Made by a program: the position numbers and the translations under genes. 61,124 bases of DNA from Halomicronema sp. CCY15110 (lineage in GTDB: Bacteria; Cyanobacteriota; Cyanobacteriia; Phormidesmidales; Phormidesmidaceae). Positions within the stretch are counted from its first letter, which is position 1, and each line of letters starts with the position of its first letter. Below are positions 1 through 9,192 of the stretch, piece after piece. Location of the stretch: the NCBI RefSeq assembly GCF_016888165.1, contig NZ_JACSWC010000260.1, positions 1 to 61,124 of the forward strand. Direction: 5' to 3'. Below the pieces are notes generated by a model, which saw only the letters and a program-made list of their open reading frames with translations, did no database searches and was not told where the DNA came from.

Positions 1-73
1 TGCCGATCGCGCTTTGCCGACGACTCATCCGCCTATGTAGTTGTCGCGACACGCCTATGTACTTGACATTTAA
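1..73. repeat. Left terminal inverted repeat of an insertion sequence
   Basis: Bases 1-73 are the exact reverse complement of 61052-61124. The copy is followed by TA (74-75), and its partner is preceded by TA (61050-61051), which is what a TA target duplication leaves. Inside the repeat two 14-bp units (30-43 and 52-65, sharing cgcctatgta then ttg) lie 22 bp apart around the palindrome tgtcgcgaca, a pattern expected of several transposase binding sites. A TA target is typical of IS630/Tc1-mariner elements, but 73 bp is long for that family, so the assignment is open. The transposase lies outside the window. Confidence 0.75.
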
Positions 74-3000
74 TAGCTTCCATCCGGTCACTGACCGAAT
101 AGAACTCATCCCCTACGGCTCCCATCAGATTTTCATCCAGGTAGACATCCTTTTGCTTTTTGCCCGTCTGGAGCAAGTAGCCCTCCGCATTGGGGGCCGC
201 TTTCAGGGTGATTTGCTCATCGCTGGTTTTGACGATGCCCTGCCGGTCACTCACCTCCATGAATTGCCGGACGTTGCGAGCCGAGGGGAGAGCGACTGGC
301 GACTCGGATACTTGTTGTTGCAGGTCATAGCCACGCGGTAGCAACAGCATGGGCTCGACTCCTCCGGTAGACATGGTGGCATTCACCACGTTGCCCTCTT
401 TGCCGTACTTTTCCGAGGCCCGCAGCAGGTTGCCCCGCAGCACCTGTCGCACCTCTCGTTCCCCGGTCTGACGCTCATCAAACTGGCCCATGACGTCTTT
501 GCCCATCATGGTTTTCTGGACGGGGGTCATATCCACTGCGCCCATGCGATCCGCGTTGATTTTGGAGAGAGGCAGGGGAATCTCACGGCTGGAGTCCGCC
601 AGCGACACATTCACCAGCCATTTCGAGGGCGCGACTGGATTGGAATCCCCCAGCCGATTTTGAGTCTCGGAGTCGCCCGCCGCCGCCAAAATCTTATCCA
701 AGGAGGTGCCCCGTTTACTGACGCCGGAAATCGCGCCGTAGAAGATCCGGCCATTTTCAGTTGAGAGTCGCACCGTTTGCCCTGGCTGGAACCGTCGCAA
801 CTGCGTCAGCTGCGTTTGTTGTTTATCCAAACGACGCGAGGCCCGGTTGAGGGCCGTTTGCTGTTTCTCAGGATCGGCAATCCGCTGCTCAATTTTGGCG
901 GTTTGTTGAGCCAGATAGCGTTCTGCGGCTTGACCCGCTTTCCCGAGCAGATCCTCGGTGTAGGCTTGAGCCGCCTGCTCCACGCCCGCCGCATCATTCT
1001 CCTCCGGGGACGCCACCGGATCAAGGTCGAGGCCGGTGCGAATCTCGTTGATGACTTCTAGCTGCGTCTTGGGTTTGCTCTGGGCCTTGGCATCAATCAC
1101 CTCGGCCTGAACACCGGAGCCAAAGGCGCTCTGCACCCCTGGCATGGCGGGAATCACCTCGGCCTGTGCCAGGGGCCGTGCATCCAGGTCAATGGCTTCG
1201 GCTTCGAGAATGTTGTTGCCCAGTGCCTTCTGCTGTTTGACGAAGGAGGTGTATTCGTCTTCCAGGATGCTGTAAAAGGCTTCCTGCTCTTCCACACTCA
1301 GTAGAGGCAATCGGCCTGTGACCTTCGCGATCGCTCCTTCAGTGGCATCATCCAGGCTGGCAATGCCGTCCGGGTTGACCGTGATGGGATAGTCCAGCTT
1401 GGCGTTGATTTCGGGATACTCGCTCAAGACCTGCTCGACTACCGCATCGCCGTACTGGTTAAAGAAATCGGGGATCTGGGAGGTATCAAACCCGGCATTC
1501 TTATCGGCAGTAGTATTGGCATTCAGGCTCGACATTTTGCGCTCTAGCAGTGCTGCCGGACGTTTTTCATCGGGAGTATCGCCCATCAGCAGCGAAATCC
1601 GGGGTGGCACCACCTGCCCGGTACGGTGGGCGCGGCCTAGCGTTTGCATGAAGTCGTTCACATTCCGCTCCGCCTGACCCACAATCATGTGGCGGCGACG
1701 CTGGTCGGCAAACTTCTCGGAAGCATGGAGGGAGATGCCCGTGGCCCCCGAGCGGTTGAGGAGCATCACATCGGTTTTGCCGTCGTTGAAGCGATCAGTG
1801 GCCCGGACTTTTCCGGCTTTACTGGTTTCGCGGGAGCTGCGCCGCTGATAGGTGGCGTGGCCGTCGCTGTCATATTCCAGGCGGGCTTTGCGGCCTGTGA
1901 TTTCACCAAAGCGGTAGCCTGCCTGCTCAATGCGCTGCTTAATGGTATCGATGGGAGAGACCGGAAAATCTAAATCGGTATGGGCAATCAGCTCCTTGGC
2001 CTCTTCGTACTGCTGGACGGCTTCAGGCCCTAGTTCTTCATCGCTTAGCCGCCTGCGGGTCTGGGTGCCGTCGTAGTCTTTCTCCAGCACGTCGCGGCTG
2101 CGCTCCAGGTAGCGCCGCATGATGTCGCCAAAGCTGGCATCGAAGTCATCACCGGGGGCAATGCCGTTCTCATCGCTGTAGTGCTCAATGAAGCTGCCCA
2201 TCGTGTTGGAAACCGTCAGGATCGGCTTTTCACCTCGCTCTAGGCTGGCGATCGCTTCATCCGCCATTTGCCCTGCCTTGCGGGAGAGCAACGACTGATC
2301 CATCACGTTGTGCATAATGGCCGTGAAGTTGGTGGAGTCCGCTCCGGCTCTGCCGACTGACGTATCGGTGCCGACTTTCTTAGCGTCGGCCTTGAGCTGG
2401 GTATCCAGATTTTTGAGGGCATCCTGCTTGGTGCGGTCAAACTCTAGAATCTTGCCCATGATCTGGCTGAGGCCATCGGTAGACTCGCGATCCACAGGGA
2501 CACTCTGGATGCCGAAATCCACCCCGTCGTAATTGCGTTCACGGCGGTTGTAAAAGCCATCCTGGGCCAGCATGTTGGTAGACACCTGTTGCAGGGGCGT
2601 TCCGCCGATTTCCAGGGCTGACTGCAGTTCTTGAATGGAACCGGCTGCCTGCCGCATCCCGGATCGCCGCCCATAGAGATCCATGACATCGGGGCGCTTA
2701 ATCGCCGTGGCCGAACTGAAGGTAACGCCATCGGCTTTATCCACCAGTTGACGGGCAAAGTCAGCCCGATTGGGGGGACCGGCTTGTTTCCAGGAATTTT
2801 CGGGCTCCGGGGAGCCGCCCGCCTCGTGGGCCTCATCAAACAGGATGAGCGACTGGGGAGCCATCATGTCGAGGAACTGACGCCGAGGGGTCTCCTGGCC
2901 TTTGACGGTCTGCATCTGACTGTAGGTCGTGAAGACGCCATCGTAGTCATCGGTGGCCGTAAAGCCCCCCTGCTGAATCAGACGATCCAGCTCCGCCGCA

Positions 3001-4997
3001 TGACTGCCCCGCTTGGTCTCCAGCGTCCGACCATCGGGCAGCGGTACCTTTTCTTGACTATTTGTGATGAAGGGCTTGAAGCCCTGGGTGCCAATATCAT
3101 CCAGGTCACGCACCATGTCCGAGTAGAGTCCGGCGTCACGGGTAACAAAGATCGGCGTCCGGTCGGTTTCCTGGGCGTAGCGAATCATCGCCGCCATCTG
3201 GCGTCCTTTACCCACCCCGGTTTGATCCCCGATGAGCGACCCATCACCATGCTCAATATTGTCGATGGAGAGCGCGACCCCATCCACCTGCTCTGCCGCC
3301 AGCACCTCATGCATCGCCTCCACGGAAGGATAGTTCAGCTTTTGCGCCACAAACTCATCCACATCACCGACGCGCCCTTCTAGATCATCGAGAGCACTCT
3401 GCACGGCTGAGGCCATATTGCGCGGTGTGAGCGTATCCAACCGAGGCCCATTGCTTCTGGGGATGTACGGCACCTGGCTCGCGAGCTGCCTTTGCTCCCG
3501 TGCTGCCTTCGTCGCCATTTGATCCTCCCTCAACTGCTCCTCTACCCTTGCTTCCCGAAGAACAGCAGCCACTCTTCCAGCGTCTGTTCCTCCACCGTAG
3601 CGATCGCGTCCTGGCGGTTCTCGCCCTGCGCCATTGCCAGCGGATAATCCTCCGGCTCCGGGGCTACCTCCAGCGTCCAGATCGTTGACATCCAGGGACT
3701 CTGAGCGAGCGCTTGACCCCAGCTCTCGGGGGTCGCCTGGTGTGGTGGCGGCATCGCGAAATCGGGCACCTGATCCTTCGTTAGCTGATGGCGAATCATC
3801 GAATCGACCGCTGCCATTGGCACCTGCTGATCCGCGCTCCACTGCTGCATCATCCAGGCGATCCGCGCTGCCAGGAGGGCTTGATAGTCCCCGTAGCTCG
3901 CGATCGCGCTCTGGTTCTGCGGAGCCAACACCGCGAAAAAGCTGTCCATCCGGGTCAAGGTCATCCCGGCGACGACTTCCTGGTTTGGCATCCATGCCTG
4001 GGGATTCTCGAAATAGGGCATTGCTCAAGACCTCTTTGAGTTCGTCATAACTGCGATACATCGGCGGCACATCGGCAGCAGGCAAGCGACGTTGAGATTG
4101 CCCCCGCCCCCGAATGCGAATGACATCGATGGGAAAGCCTGCCCCCTGACGGCTGTACAGCCCGCCATCAATGGTGAAGTGTTGATCAACGGTGTAGTTC
4201 TCATAGAGATTTTTGAAAAACCCACGATTCTGCTGTTCGTTGTATTTGTCCGAGCGACTGGCCTGTGAACCCCGCTCACTGCCAATTAACAGCACTGCTG
4301 TGCCGTCGTCCTTCATGGCATCGAGCGATCGCCAAGCAATGACGTGATCCAATTGGGAAGTACGAATCGGGGTCTGCTGCGCCCCGATCGTGAACTGCTC
4401 GGCTCGACCGTCCTGCCGTCTGCGACCAAAGGGCGGATTGCTGATCACCACATCCTGGCTGCGGGAATCCGGGCTAAACTCCGTGGCATCGTTCTGGGTG
4501 ACAGTAAATCCCTGTCGCCTCAAATCTTCGGCTCGCTGATCGTCTAGTTCATTCACCGTGGTCGTTTGCGGATTCGCCCCCATAAGCAGAGCTCCATGCC
4601 CAGCAGTCGGTTCATAGACAGTGGTGGTGGCATCAATTTCCGCTAATTGCGAGGCCAGGTAAGCGATAGGGACAGGGGTGCTGTACTGCTGACGCTGGAT
4701 GGAGGTGGAAGAGCGGGTGCCCAGTCGCGGCTGACGCTGATAGAGATCAACAAGCTGCTCAAAGGTTTCCAGGGACGACTGGTCTGAACGAATCGTCTCC
4801 TTTGCCGCCCCAACAATGCCCTGTTCGATGGATTCCTCCAGTTCCTTCGCCTCCCGACTACCGCTGGCAAAGGAACGCCCCACCAACTGCTGAGCAAACT
4901 TACGGGCATCGGCGATCGACTGGAAGGCTTGACCCTCCAGGAAAGCCTGCTCGAATCCTTCACGAATAGTGGTGCGCTCTTCAGCGTTCAGCATCAC
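33..4997 (-). CDS. DarB/strawberry-notch-like methyltransferase-helicase, C-terminus cut by IS
   Basis: This protein of about 1650 residues has an N-terminal DNA methyltransferase fold: motif I YEPTAGHGALLMG near residue 128 and catalytic NPPF near 187. A low-complexity Gly/Asp/Arg-rich linker (about 340-490) follows. Next comes a superfamily 2 ATPase with Walker A DQTGVGKG near 592 and FDEAHEAGG near 720. A strawberry-notch-type C-terminal half follows, with QTLGRAHRTGQ near 1120. Proteins of this build occur in plasmids and phages; P1 DarB, which is packaged and protects incoming DNA from type I restriction, is the studied example. A similar role during conjugative entry is inference. The last residues, from KCQVH onward, are read from the IS inverted repeat. 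Deleting the IS plus one TA restores an in-frame tail at 60982-61049. Its start overlaps the stop of the upstream gene by 4 nt. Confidence 0.85.
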   Translation of the reverse strand: MMLNAEERTTIREGFEQAFLEGQAFQSIADARKFAQQLVGRSFASGSREAKELEESIEQGIVGAAKETIRSDQSSLETFEQLVDLYQRQPRLGTRSSTSIQRQQYSTPVPIAYLASQLAEIDATTTVYEPTAGHGALLMGANPQTTTVNELDDQRAEDLRRQGFTVTQNDATEFSPDSRSQDVVISNPPFGRRRQDGRAEQFTIGAQQTPIRTSQLDHVIAWRSLDAMKDDGTAVLLIGSERGSQASRSDKYNEQQNRGFFKNLYENYTVDQHFTIDGGLYSRQGAGFPIDVIRIRGRGQSQRRLPAADVPPMYRSYDELKEVLSNALFRESPGMDAKPGSRRRDDLDPDGQLFRGVGSAEPERDRELRGLSSPPGSADRLDDAAVERGSAGANGSGRFDDSPSANEGSGARFRDAATTPGDPRELGSSARSESLDVNDLDAGGSPGAGGLSAGNGAGREPPGRDRYGGGTDAGRVAAVLREARVEEQLREDQMATKAAREQRQLASQVPYIPRSNGPRLDTLTPRNMASAVQSALDDLEGRVGDVDEFVAQKLNYPSVEAMHEVLAAEQVDGVALSIDNIEHGDGSLIGDQTGVGKGRQMAAMIRYAQETDRTPIFVTRDAGLYSDMVRDLDDIGTQGFKPFITNSQEKVPLPDGRTLETKRGSHAAELDRLIQQGGFTATDDYDGVFTTYSQMQTVKGQETPRRQFLDMMAPQSLILFDEAHEAGGSPEPENSWKQAGPPNRADFARQLVDKADGVTFSSATAIKRPDVMDLYGRRSGMRQAAGSIQELQSALEIGGTPLQQVSTNMLAQDGFYNRRERNYDGVDFGIQSVPVDRESTDGLSQIMGKILEFDRTKQDALKNLDTQLKADAKKVGTDTSVGRAGADSTNFTAIMHNVMDQSLLSRKAGQMADEAIASLERGEKPILTVSNTMGSFIEHYSDENGIAPGDDFDASFGDIMRRYLERSRDVLEKDYDGTQTRRRLSDEELGPEAVQQYEEAKELIAHTDLDFPVSPIDTIKQRIEQAGYRFGEITGRKARLEYDSDGHATYQRRSSRETSKAGKVRATDRFNDGKTDVMLLNRSGATGISLHASEKFADQRRRHMIVGQAERNVNDFMQTLGRAHRTGQVVPPRISLLMGDTPDEKRPAALLERKMSSLNANTTADKNAGFDTSQIPDFFNQYGDAVVEQVLSEYPEINAKLDYPITVNPDGIASLDDATEGAIAKVTGRLPLLSVEEQEAFYSILEDEYTSFVKQQKALGNNILEAEAIDLDARPLAQAEVIPAMPGVQSAFGSGVQAEVIDAKAQSKPKTQLEVINEIRTGLDLDPVASPEENDAAGVEQAAQAYTEDLLGKAGQAAERYLAQQTAKIEQRIADPEKQQTALNRASRRLDKQQTQLTQLRRFQPGQTVRLSTENGRIFYGAISGVSKRGTSLDKILAAAGDSETQNRLGDSNPVAPSKWLVNVSLADSSREIPLPLSKINADRMGAVDMTPVQKTMMGKDVMGQFDERQTGEREVRQVLRGNLLRASEKYGKEGNVVNATMSTGGVEPMLLLPRGYDLQQQVSESPVALPSARNVRQFMEVSDRQGIVKTSDEQITLKAAPNAEGYLLQTGKKQKDVYLDENLMGAVGDEFYSVSDRMEAIKCQVHRRVATTT

Positions 4998-5197
4998 GCT
5001 CCATCAATAACCTGGACATAGACGGGATAGGGATCATCATCAAAATGCAAAGTCAACAGCCCGAATCCTGGGCAAACCTGGGCTTCCCACACCACTTGCC
5101 CCTGCTCAATCCGCAGAATTGGCTGACCATTCCAATAGGCCGATACGGTATCCGGCTGCCGCTGCTGGGCTTTTTGCAGAAACGAATGCTGCACCAT
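4994..5197 (-). CDS. Small conserved-looking protein of unknown function
   Basis: This ORF encodes 67 residues and no family was recognised. It is translationally coupled on both sides: its stop overlaps the start of the large methyltransferase-helicase by 4 nt, and its start touches the stop of the gene above it. The composition is that of a soluble, acidic, aromatic-rich small protein with no signal peptide or membrane segment. The tight coupling is the main reason to accept it as a gene. A role as a helper of the large helicase is only a guess from position. Confidence 0.6.
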   Translation of the reverse strand: MVQHSFLQKAQQRQPDTVSAYWNGQPILRIEQGQVVWEAQVCPGFGLLTLHFDDDPYPVYVQVIDGA

Positions 5198-6327
5198 TAA
5201 TCCATCTCCATCCCTGCTGACTGTTGCGGTTCAGCCGCCTGCTGGGGTTGAGCCGCCTGTAATTGCTCCGGTGACACTTGGGCCAGCGTTTGGAAGCGAG
5301 CCTGATCTTGTTCGGTCAGACCGTCTGCGGCCAGTACATCGCCATTGCGGGCAGCTAAGGAACCACCCGTTTCCTGGTTCTCGACCACCGTGACTCCCGC
5401 CGTCCGGCTCATGGTGTACTTATTGCCCTGGGCCACGGTGGTGCCGCCCACGTTAGTGGTGACTCCGGCCTCATTCGCAACGTTCATAAACTGCTCGGCA
5501 TTGGCCGCGATGTCAGTTTCCATCGGCGAGGCCAATCCATCGGCACTGGCGTAGACGGCTTGCAAAAATTCAGCATCCTCCGGCGAGTCAGGATTGCCGC
5601 CCGTTTGAGCTTCAATCCGCGCCGCTTTTGCCGCCATGTCGGCATCCACCCCGGCATCTTCGAGCCCCTGGGAAATCCGGCCTTCTTGATAGGCCATACC
5701 CACCCGGTCTTCGAGATACCGTTGCGCTTGCGCTCGCTTTAACTGACCTTCCGGGCTGCTCAAGTAGCGGTCCGCCTGCTCTACCCGCTGCTCCTGCGCC
5801 TCGGACAAATCTTTCTCAAACACATAGTCTTGAGCCTTGATATCCCCTGCGGCCTTGGCCACTGGGGCGGGAGCCCCCGACGTTTCGTAGTCTTGCCGGA
5901 GCTGGCGCGAGACTCCTTGCTGGCGCTGAATGTCAGCAGCCTGCAACAACCGGGCTTGCTTGTCACTCGGCGTGTTCTCATAAACCCGCTCACTGGCGCG
6001 AATCTGAGCGGCGGCATCCGTCAGCTTCGGATCACCCAGCCCGCCCAGATCATCCCGGTACTGCTCCTTCAGATCATTAATGGTGCGACCGTATTCTTTT
6101 CGCTTAGCCTCCACCAGTCCTTCGGCGGCCTCAATGGCGTCGGCCTCTTCGGTGGAAACCGACTCCCCTAAGAACTGATGGCGCTGCCCCAGCGCCGCTG
6201 TCCCAGCCGCCTCGGGTTCAACGCCTGCGTTCTCATAGGCTGTTTGATAGCCCTGCTGCACCTCAGCCGCCGATTGACCGACCAGATCGGCATACCCCTC
6301 AGCCGGGTCTTCGCCAAAGACCTTATG
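5197..6327 (-). pseudogene. 5'-truncated gene, C-terminal part of an unrecognised Gln/Ala-rich protein
   Basis: The frame is open from 6327 down to the stop at 5197, but it has no ATG near its upstream end. The first usable start is GTG at 6261, yet the 22 codons above it (beginning H-K-V-F-G-E-D-P) look like ordinary protein and end abruptly at an in-frame TAG at 6328-6330. That is where the AT-richer restriction/defence block begins. I read it as a gene whose 5' part was lost when that block was inserted. The remaining product is helical and rich in Ala, Gln and Glu, with a Gln/Pro tail ending in Met-Glu-Met-Asp. No domain was recognised. It could be the tail of a large plasmid protein such as a relaxase, which is otherwise missing here, but nothing in the sequence shows that. 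Internal restart from the GTG is possible. Confidence 0.55.
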
Positions 6328-6367
6328 CTAAGCTTGGCACTTAAAATCTTTTTGACTTTTACGATAC

Positions 6368-7429
6368 CTAGGTTATCGCTGCTTGAACTTCATCTAACCA
6401 AGACGATAATTCATCTTGAAACGCTAAAACCCTTTCAAGTATGGCTGTCTGCAAAAGGGCATACGGCTCTACAGTTTTATGTTCCTCAGAAGCAATTTCC
6501 TTCAATAGTTGAATTTCTTCTTGTAAAGCAGGCATTGATAATGTCTGACGTCTAAAGCGTTTACGCAACTCACGCTGAAACCTTTGTTTTTGGGGTGTGC
6601 ACTCTTTTGACCACAACGTAGATAAACCTAATAAGGTATCCAGATTTTGTGCTCGAACAGCATCCAAAGTGTCTATTGATTCGAGTCTAGCAGAGGACGC
6701 AACTACCAAGATTCGCACTTTCCCTACAGCTTGTCGCTCATAGGGATGAAACCAGTTTGTAAATGGCTCAGCAGAATTTATGTCGAGAGGCGGAGTGGTA
6801 CTTTTCTCAAGTGCATTGCAATCATGGCAAGAAGGAATTAGATTCCGAGGATGACAAGAAAGAGCTGGATATTTAGCTTTTCCTAGCCAATGTTCGACCT
6901 CAGCTCTTTTCATTGGGCTATCGCAAAGAGGACACACACGAGGAAAATTAGCTTCACCGTGTATGCGAACATAGTCATCGCGATCAAACTCACTCCCGTA
7001 ATTTCCATCTTGATCAACAGGCAAACTTATTTCCCGTAAAGCTTTTTCATAAAAAGCTTCTAACAAACCTAAAACTGAGGCTGAAGCGGGGAAATCATTG
7101 ATTTGTCTGATTGTTGGATGATTTGCTCCGTCCAAAAAAGCCGTTGAGAAGTTGAGGGTCTCGTGAAAGTAAGTAAGGATAGTTTGTTTATCGCTAGCGG
7201 ACAGACCAGCGATAACTTTCATATGGTTAATAATTTTGTAAGTACGATGTTTGAGATTAACAAATCTTTCAACCCAGTCGGCAACGTCAGGTCTGAGGCT
7301 CCGTGCCCAAGAAATTGTCACATCCGTCGAACTCATGGATGAGTCACACAGTCCTTCCAAGATATCTTTCTGTAACTCAACAGCCCATGAAAGAGCGCCT
7401 TCACAACTAGGTCGTACTGGATGCAGCAT
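6368..7429 (-). CDS. HNH endonuclease of a Septu-like ATPase/nuclease pair
   Basis: This protein has 353 residues. An HNH nuclease core lies at about 160-215: CPLC, then AEVEHWLGK with the catalytic His, NLIPSC with the structural Asn, and CHDC completing a zinc site. The N-terminal 150 residues are helical and unassigned; they make it longer than the PtuB proteins I know of. The start lies 23 nt inside the end of the ATPase gene at 7407-9191, so the two are co-translated. An ABC-like ATPase coupled to an HNH nuclease is the arrangement of Septu (PtuA plus PtuB) and of ATPase/HNH pairs linked to type I restriction operons. Cleavage of nucleic acid during phage infection is inferred from that family. 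Confidence 0.75.
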   Translation of the reverse strand: MLHPVRPSCEGALSWAVELQKDILEGLCDSSMSSTDVTISWARSLRPDVADWVERFVNLKHRTYKIINHMKVIAGLSASDKQTILTYFHETLNFSTAFLDGANHPTIRQINDFPASASVLGLLEAFYEKALREISLPVDQDGNYGSEFDRDDYVRIHGEANFPRVCPLCDSPMKRAEVEHWLGKAKYPALSCHPRNLIPSCHDCNALEKSTTPPLDINSAEPFTNWFHPYERQAVGKVRILVVASSARLESIDTLDAVRAQNLDTLLGLSTLWSKECTPQKQRFQRELRKRFRRQTLSMPALQEEIQLLKEIASEEHKTVEPYALLQTAILERVLAFQDELSSWLDEVQAAIT

Positions 7430-9191
7430 TCTCTAATCTCTTCAGAATCAAACGGAGTTCGGTACGGTAGAAACCTGGCCCAATATTGTTGATGAGGTCT
7501 TCTAACTCAGAACGTCGGTCTGGTGTCCAGTAGTCTTCCTGGATACGTTCCTCAAGATATTCCATCGCTCTTTGACCTACACCATCCGGAACACCAAACA
7601 GTCGAATCATCACCTCACTTGGATCTGAGCCAAAGGTATTAGTGTTGATGTCTACATATACAGATTGCCCATCTTGCTTGTCGAAGAGAATAATCTCATC
7701 GCTAAAAACGTCAGTTAGGGCAATGCTGGAATGGGTAGCGATCAGAACATCGTTAGCCTTCTCCTTGAGCACATCGTCTATGATGTCTACGATTTCGCGC
7801 TTCCATTTGTCGTTGAAGTGGACCTCTGGCTCATCGAGGATCAGGAGAGCATCGCTTTCACCTGCCAGCAAGTGGAATAAGGCCATGCGCCCTAAGTAGA
7901 CTTGCTCACCATCGGATAGTTCGTCAAAAAGTAAGAGATCATCTATGTCGGCCTTGCGGACGGCAATTTGAATATCCGTCAAGAGTCCTTCCTGATGGAG
8001 GTTTACCAGGCGATTGAAGCCTTCAAAAGGAGATGTCTCGGCTCTACTGATGAACTCCTGAAGCGCATCGCCCACATAGTCGAACTCATCACCCCCAAAA
8101 AACTGGTCGATTATGTCGGCATAGTCAGCTTGCCTGGAGTATTCATCTAGTTGACAAGTAGACTTGAGGTCGAAGAATAACCGTCGTTGAGTGCTGGGTT
8201 CAGGTTCGCGAACCACTTCGTTAGCCAGAATGTAAAGCGCCTTTAGTATGCTTCCCTTTTGTTGGCGCGCACTTTCGCTCCATGCCTCTAAATTAAAATC
8301 AATATGGAAGACAACACTTACTGGCCACAACCAACCAACTTGTGAAAGCAAACGTCGTAATCCGGTTTGCTCAGTATCGGCAATATCCTGGATGTTTTGT
8401 TTGAAGGTTTCAACATCTTCATCAGTAGTATATTGCCGATACTCCTGCATAGCTTGCGGAAGAGACACCGCTAGCAAGGCAAATTTGAGAAGTGTTGGAG
8501 TCAGTAACAAACACACATTCTGATCATGCTCACTTACACTGGCTTCTTCAGCTAATTCTTGGAGGTTTTGTACTACCTTAAGACTTTCTTCTGTTCCTTG
8601 AGAGGCTTGATAGTCTAGCTCCTGCCGCAAGCTCCAACCAATAGGACGTTCAAGGCTCATGTCATAGTCTTCTAGCTGAGAATCAACATCAGCAGAAGGA
8701 GGTTCATCAAACAGACGCTGCCAAGATTCCAGATTGCCAGTAGTGTAGGTAAGTACGGTCATCGGTAGACCAGTACCCTTACCAGGCCAATTACCTTCGT
8801 CAATCAACGGTCGCCATGCTTCATTACCAGATCGTAGTTCGGTGATGAGTTCATCCCAGTCTTCTTCGTTTGATATGTCGTCAATTAACAGGTCGCTTTG
8901 CCACCATGCTGCTTCTTGACCTTGACCTGGACTGTCAAAGATTAGGGTACGGCGACGTTCACCTTCGCCAAGTTCCCAGGCTAATGTAACGGGGAAGTGA
9001 GGCCGTTGCTGACGAGCTAAAGCTAGAAAGGTCTCAGCTATAGCTTGGAGCAGATGGGTTTTACCGCTGCCATTTATACCAACGACAAAGCGAATGGAGC
9101 ACTCTCTATCTTTGAGAACAGGGGCGCGAAAGCAAAGGGCGATGTCTTCTATGGGGGAGTAGTTACGCAGGTGTAGGTAGCGCAGCCTCAT
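7407..9191 (-). CDS. ABC-like AAA ATPase, PtuA-like / restriction-system-associated
   Basis: This 594-residue protein has a split ABC-type ATPase. Walker A GINGSGKT lies near residue 36, a long helical insertion spans about 100-400, then the signature-like DGEQVYLGRMALF near 428, Walker B LLILDEPEVHF near 448, and the H-loop ATHSS near 485. This is the RecF/OLD-like layout used by PtuA and by the family annotated as restriction-system-associated AAA ATPase. Its start lies 1 nt below the hsdS stop and its end overlaps the HNH gene, so it belongs to the hsd operon. It probably senses or gates the partner HNH nuclease; that role is inferred from Septu. Confidence 0.8.
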   Translation of the reverse strand: MRLRYLHLRNYSPIEDIALCFRAPVLKDRECSIRFVVGINGSGKTHLLQAIAETFLALARQQRPHFPVTLAWELGEGERRRTLIFDSPGQGQEAAWWQSDLLIDDISNEEDWDELITELRSGNEAWRPLIDEGNWPGKGTGLPMTVLTYTTGNLESWQRLFDEPPSADVDSQLEDYDMSLERPIGWSLRQELDYQASQGTEESLKVVQNLQELAEEASVSEHDQNVCLLLTPTLLKFALLAVSLPQAMQEYRQYTTDEDVETFKQNIQDIADTEQTGLRRLLSQVGWLWPVSVVFHIDFNLEAWSESARQQKGSILKALYILANEVVREPEPSTQRRLFFDLKSTCQLDEYSRQADYADIIDQFFGGDEFDYVGDALQEFISRAETSPFEGFNRLVNLHQEGLLTDIQIAVRKADIDDLLLFDELSDGEQVYLGRMALFHLLAGESDALLILDEPEVHFNDKWKREIVDIIDDVLKEKANDVLIATHSSIALTDVFSDEIILFDKQDGQSVYVDINTNTFGSDPSEVMIRLFGVPDGVGQRAMEYLEERIQEDYWTPDRRSELEDLINNIGPGFYRTELRLILKRLENAASSTT

Positions 9192-9192
9192 A

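Noticed and set aside
2631-3383. Plus-strand frame of 250 codons inside the large helicase gene
   Set aside because: It is antisense to the conserved helicase motifs (Walker A and DEAH) and has no RBS or recognisable domain. Similar long antisense frames across this GC-rich gene are shadows.
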